The notes below the pieces were generated by a model that did not search any database, was not told the DNA's origin, and saw only the letters and a list, made by a program, of their open reading frames with translations. DNA of 6,714 bases from an uncultured Burkholderiales bacterium (GTDB taxonomy: Bacteria > Pseudomonadota > Gammaproteobacteria > Burkholderiales > Burkholderiaceae_D), in the NCBI GenBank assembly GCA_903904635.1, contig CAIVDH010000029.1:1-6714 (forward strand). Reading direction: 5' to 3'. This document shows, one piece after another, positions 5,221 to 6,714 of the stretch. Position 1 is the first letter of the stretch. Every line of letters begins with the position of its first letter. The translations under genes and the position numbers were made by a program.

Positions 5221-6714
5221 TTATGCTCCGATCCGCGCGCTTTTGATTAGCGACTGCAAGTCCACCCGTTGCAAGGCGCCATGTGCACACGCTCTTTCAC
5301 AAGAGGGGCCGGAAGGCAAGGAAGAACACAGATCACATTTAGTGGCCTTCATGATGGGCTGATTCGATGTTGGGTCTATCACCGGCTGGCCGCTTTTCTC
5401 GCGTATCGGTACCAAGCGTATATTTTCATAGGGGCAGGCATTGGCGCAGGTACCGCAGCCGATGCAAGTAAGGTCATTAATAATGACGGTACCGCCACTC
5501 AAGGTTCTGTGTATGGCGCCGGTTGGGCAACCGATCAGACAGACCGGGTCAACGCAGTGCATACAAGCGTTTGCCACCATCAAATTGTCTAGCGTGGCGC
5601 CATTACGTACAAATCTCGGATTACCGTCATGTGTCTCGGCGCAGGCCACCACGCAATCATCGCAACGCACGCATTTTTCCATGTCGATCAACATGGTTTT
5701 TGTGCCGTTGATGAAACGCTGATCTACTGCCCACTCCATGAACGCATCCTCTTCTATGGGACGAGCAGCGGCATCTATCAAGCGATCTGCTGGTGCTGTT
5801 AATTTCGGAAAAACTAATTCAGCTAGTACTGAGTAAGGAATGCGTAACAGTTGCAGATAGCCCAGCGCATAAAGACTGGTTTCAAATGTTTTGTTCTCGC
5901 CGCTTTTCCACGCATCAAACAATTCATCTAAACCAAAATGATCGCCCTCACGCAAATAAGTCAGCGTACGCTCACCATTACCGAGTGTAGAAGTCACCCG
6001 ACCAAAGCCACCGATTACCAGCAAGAGTCCATCAGGGTAATCGCCCTCACGCACCACCTGCGGTTCACTATCTGTTGAGCGTCGTTTTTGTTTATTGCCT
6101 GCTTTGAAATCCACATTCCATTCGAAGCTGCCGAAGGTTTCAAACAAAGTCTGATCGGCGATTTTTTTCAGCGTCTCTGCATCCATGCCAGCTAGCAGCG
6201 GATGTTCAGGTAATTGTGTTTTTAACAGATTGGCGCGGTACACCGTTTCAATCTTGTCGCGCCAGGTGTCGTCGCGATTTTTAATATCGCGTAGTGCCTG
6301 CCAGCGCAATTCAAGCACGCGGCAAGTGGACTCGGCATAAACAGTTGCCGAACGCTTCACACGACCGAGCGCAGCGATTTCACCAAACAATGTACCTGAT
6401 GGCAGCAAGGCTGTTTTATACGGCTCAATCAGTGGTGGTAGTTTTTCCGGATTGGCAGCGGGATCGACACCAGCGCCAAACAATACAGCCTTATCACGCG
6501 CATCAAGTAATGATGCGCGATGATCTATGGAGACAACACCATTTTTTCTGAGCGCCGCATAACGACTGGTATCGCGCGATTCAATTACGCGCGAATAGGT
6601 AAACATGTCACGCAAGACACTCAAGGCCTTGCGTTTTTTTTCTGGAGCGCGACCGAGCACTTGTTGCGGCAATCCGGGTGCAATTACTCCCCGCACCGAA
6701 CCGGACCCAATCAG
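5221..6714 (-). CDS. Cyclic-nucleotide-binding domain / four-cluster ferredoxin fusion protein (5' end outside window)
   Basis: The frame is open to the window edge, giving 497 visible residues (numbered from the edge) and a TAA stop. A GTG at 6696 is not a credible start because the residues before it (LIGSGS) already read as the middle of a cyclic-nucleotide-binding beta-roll. The first such domain carries a CRP-like phosphate-binding cassette at residues 110-125 (FGEI...KRSATV, with Glu112, Arg121 and Ser122). A second domain at about 171-302 has a degenerate cassette (FGLDEL, later FETS). Residues 345-480 hold 16 cysteines in four groups: 348/351/354/358, 384/387/392/396, 417/420/423/427 and 460/463/472/476. 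This is the pattern of DmsB/NrfC/HybA-type electron-transfer subunits with four [4Fe-4S] clusters. No helix-turn-helix is visible, so it is not an ordinary CRP-family regulator. I infer a cytoplasmic electron carrier, possibly gated by a nucleotide, that exchanges electrons with the cytochrome b encoded next. Its location is uncertain because the N-terminus is missing. Confidence 0.9.
   Translation of the reverse strand: MIGSGSVRGVIAPGLPQQVLGRAPEKKRKALSVLRDMFTYSRVIESRDTSRYAALRKNGVVSIDHRASLLDARDKAVLFGAGVDPAANPEKLPPLIEPYKTALLPSGTLFGEIAALGRVKRSATVYAESTCRVLELRWQALRDIKNRDDTWRDKIETVYRANLLKTQLPEHPLLAGMDAETLKKIADQTLFETFGSFEWNVDFKAGNKQKRRSTDSEPQVVREGDYPDGLLLVIGGFGRVTSTLGNGERTLTYLREGDHFGLDELFDAWKSGENKTFETSLYALGYLQLLRIPYSVLAELVFPKLTAPADRLIDAAARPIEEDAFMEWAVDQRFINGTKTMLIDMEKCVRCDDCVVACAETHDGNPRFVRNGATLDNLMVANACMHCVDPVCLIGCPTGAIHRTLSGGTVIINDLTCIGCGTCANACPYENIRLVPIREKSGQPVIDPTSNQPIMKATKCDLCSSLPSGPSCERACAHGALQRVDLQSLIKSARIGA
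5226..5229 (-). promoter_or_regulatory. Ribosome binding site of the cytochrome b gene
   Basis: GGAG on the minus strand, 8 bases before the ATG at 5217. It lies inside the last codons of the Fe-S gene and supports the chosen start. Confidence 0.7.

Larger units (their letters stand above)
1..6714 (-). other. Predicted single operon (continues past both window edges)
   Basis: All five genes run in the same direction. Junctions are a 3-base gap (5218-5220) and three 4-base ATGA overlaps (4390-4393, 2570-2573, 798-801). Nothing resembling a promoter or a U-tract terminator separates them, so one transcript with coupled translation is the simplest reading. The promoter and the terminator must lie outside the window. 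Confidence 0.85.

Noticed and set aside
6694..6696. GTG as start codon of the Fe-S fusion protein
   Set aside because: The frame continues upstream to the window edge and those residues fit the nucleotide-binding fold, so the gene begins outside the window.

Overview
The window is one stretch of minus-strand genes from a bacterium with a Gram-negative envelope. Signal peptides, an inner-membrane cytochrome b, periplasmic multiheme cytochromes and an outer-membrane barrel-like protein all point to that. Base composition looks balanced by eye, and the protein style suggests a beta- or gammaproteobacterium with a respiratory, lithotrophic or metal-linked lifestyle. That placement is a guess; no taxonomic marker gene is present.

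The genes read from right to left in transcription order. (1) 6714-5221: a protein with two cyclic-nucleotide-binding-type domains fused to a ferredoxin module with four cysteine quartets; its 5' end lies outside the window. (2) 5217-4390: a five-helix membrane protein with two pairs of histidines placed as expected for two b hemes. (3) 4393-2570: a membrane-anchored c-type cytochrome with ten CXXCH motifs and an unusual cysteine-rich N-terminal tail predicted to lie in the cytoplasm. (4) 2573-798: an exported cytochrome with five CXXCH motifs, of the cytochrome c554 type, plus a heme-free C-terminal domain. (5) 801-1: an exported protein that looks like an outer-membrane beta-barrel (porin-like); its 3' end lies outside the window.

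The genes are packed without gaps: a 3-base spacer between 1 and 2, then three ATGA stop/start overlaps. This implies one transcript with translational coupling. No intergenic region exists, so no promoter, terminator, RNA gene, mobile element or CRISPR array is visible. Every plus-strand open frame is antisense to one of these genes and was left out.

Taken together the order follows a path across the envelope: cytoplasmic Fe-S carrier, two b hemes across the inner membrane, periplasmic decaheme and pentaheme, outer-membrane barrel. I infer a trans-envelope electron conduit, possibly for extracellular electron exchange. It differs from the well-known MtrCAB type in having a cytoplasmic Fe-S subunit with a putative nucleotide-sensing part and a cysteine-rich cytoplasmic tail on the decaheme. 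Electron direction (export or uptake) and substrate cannot be read from the sequence.
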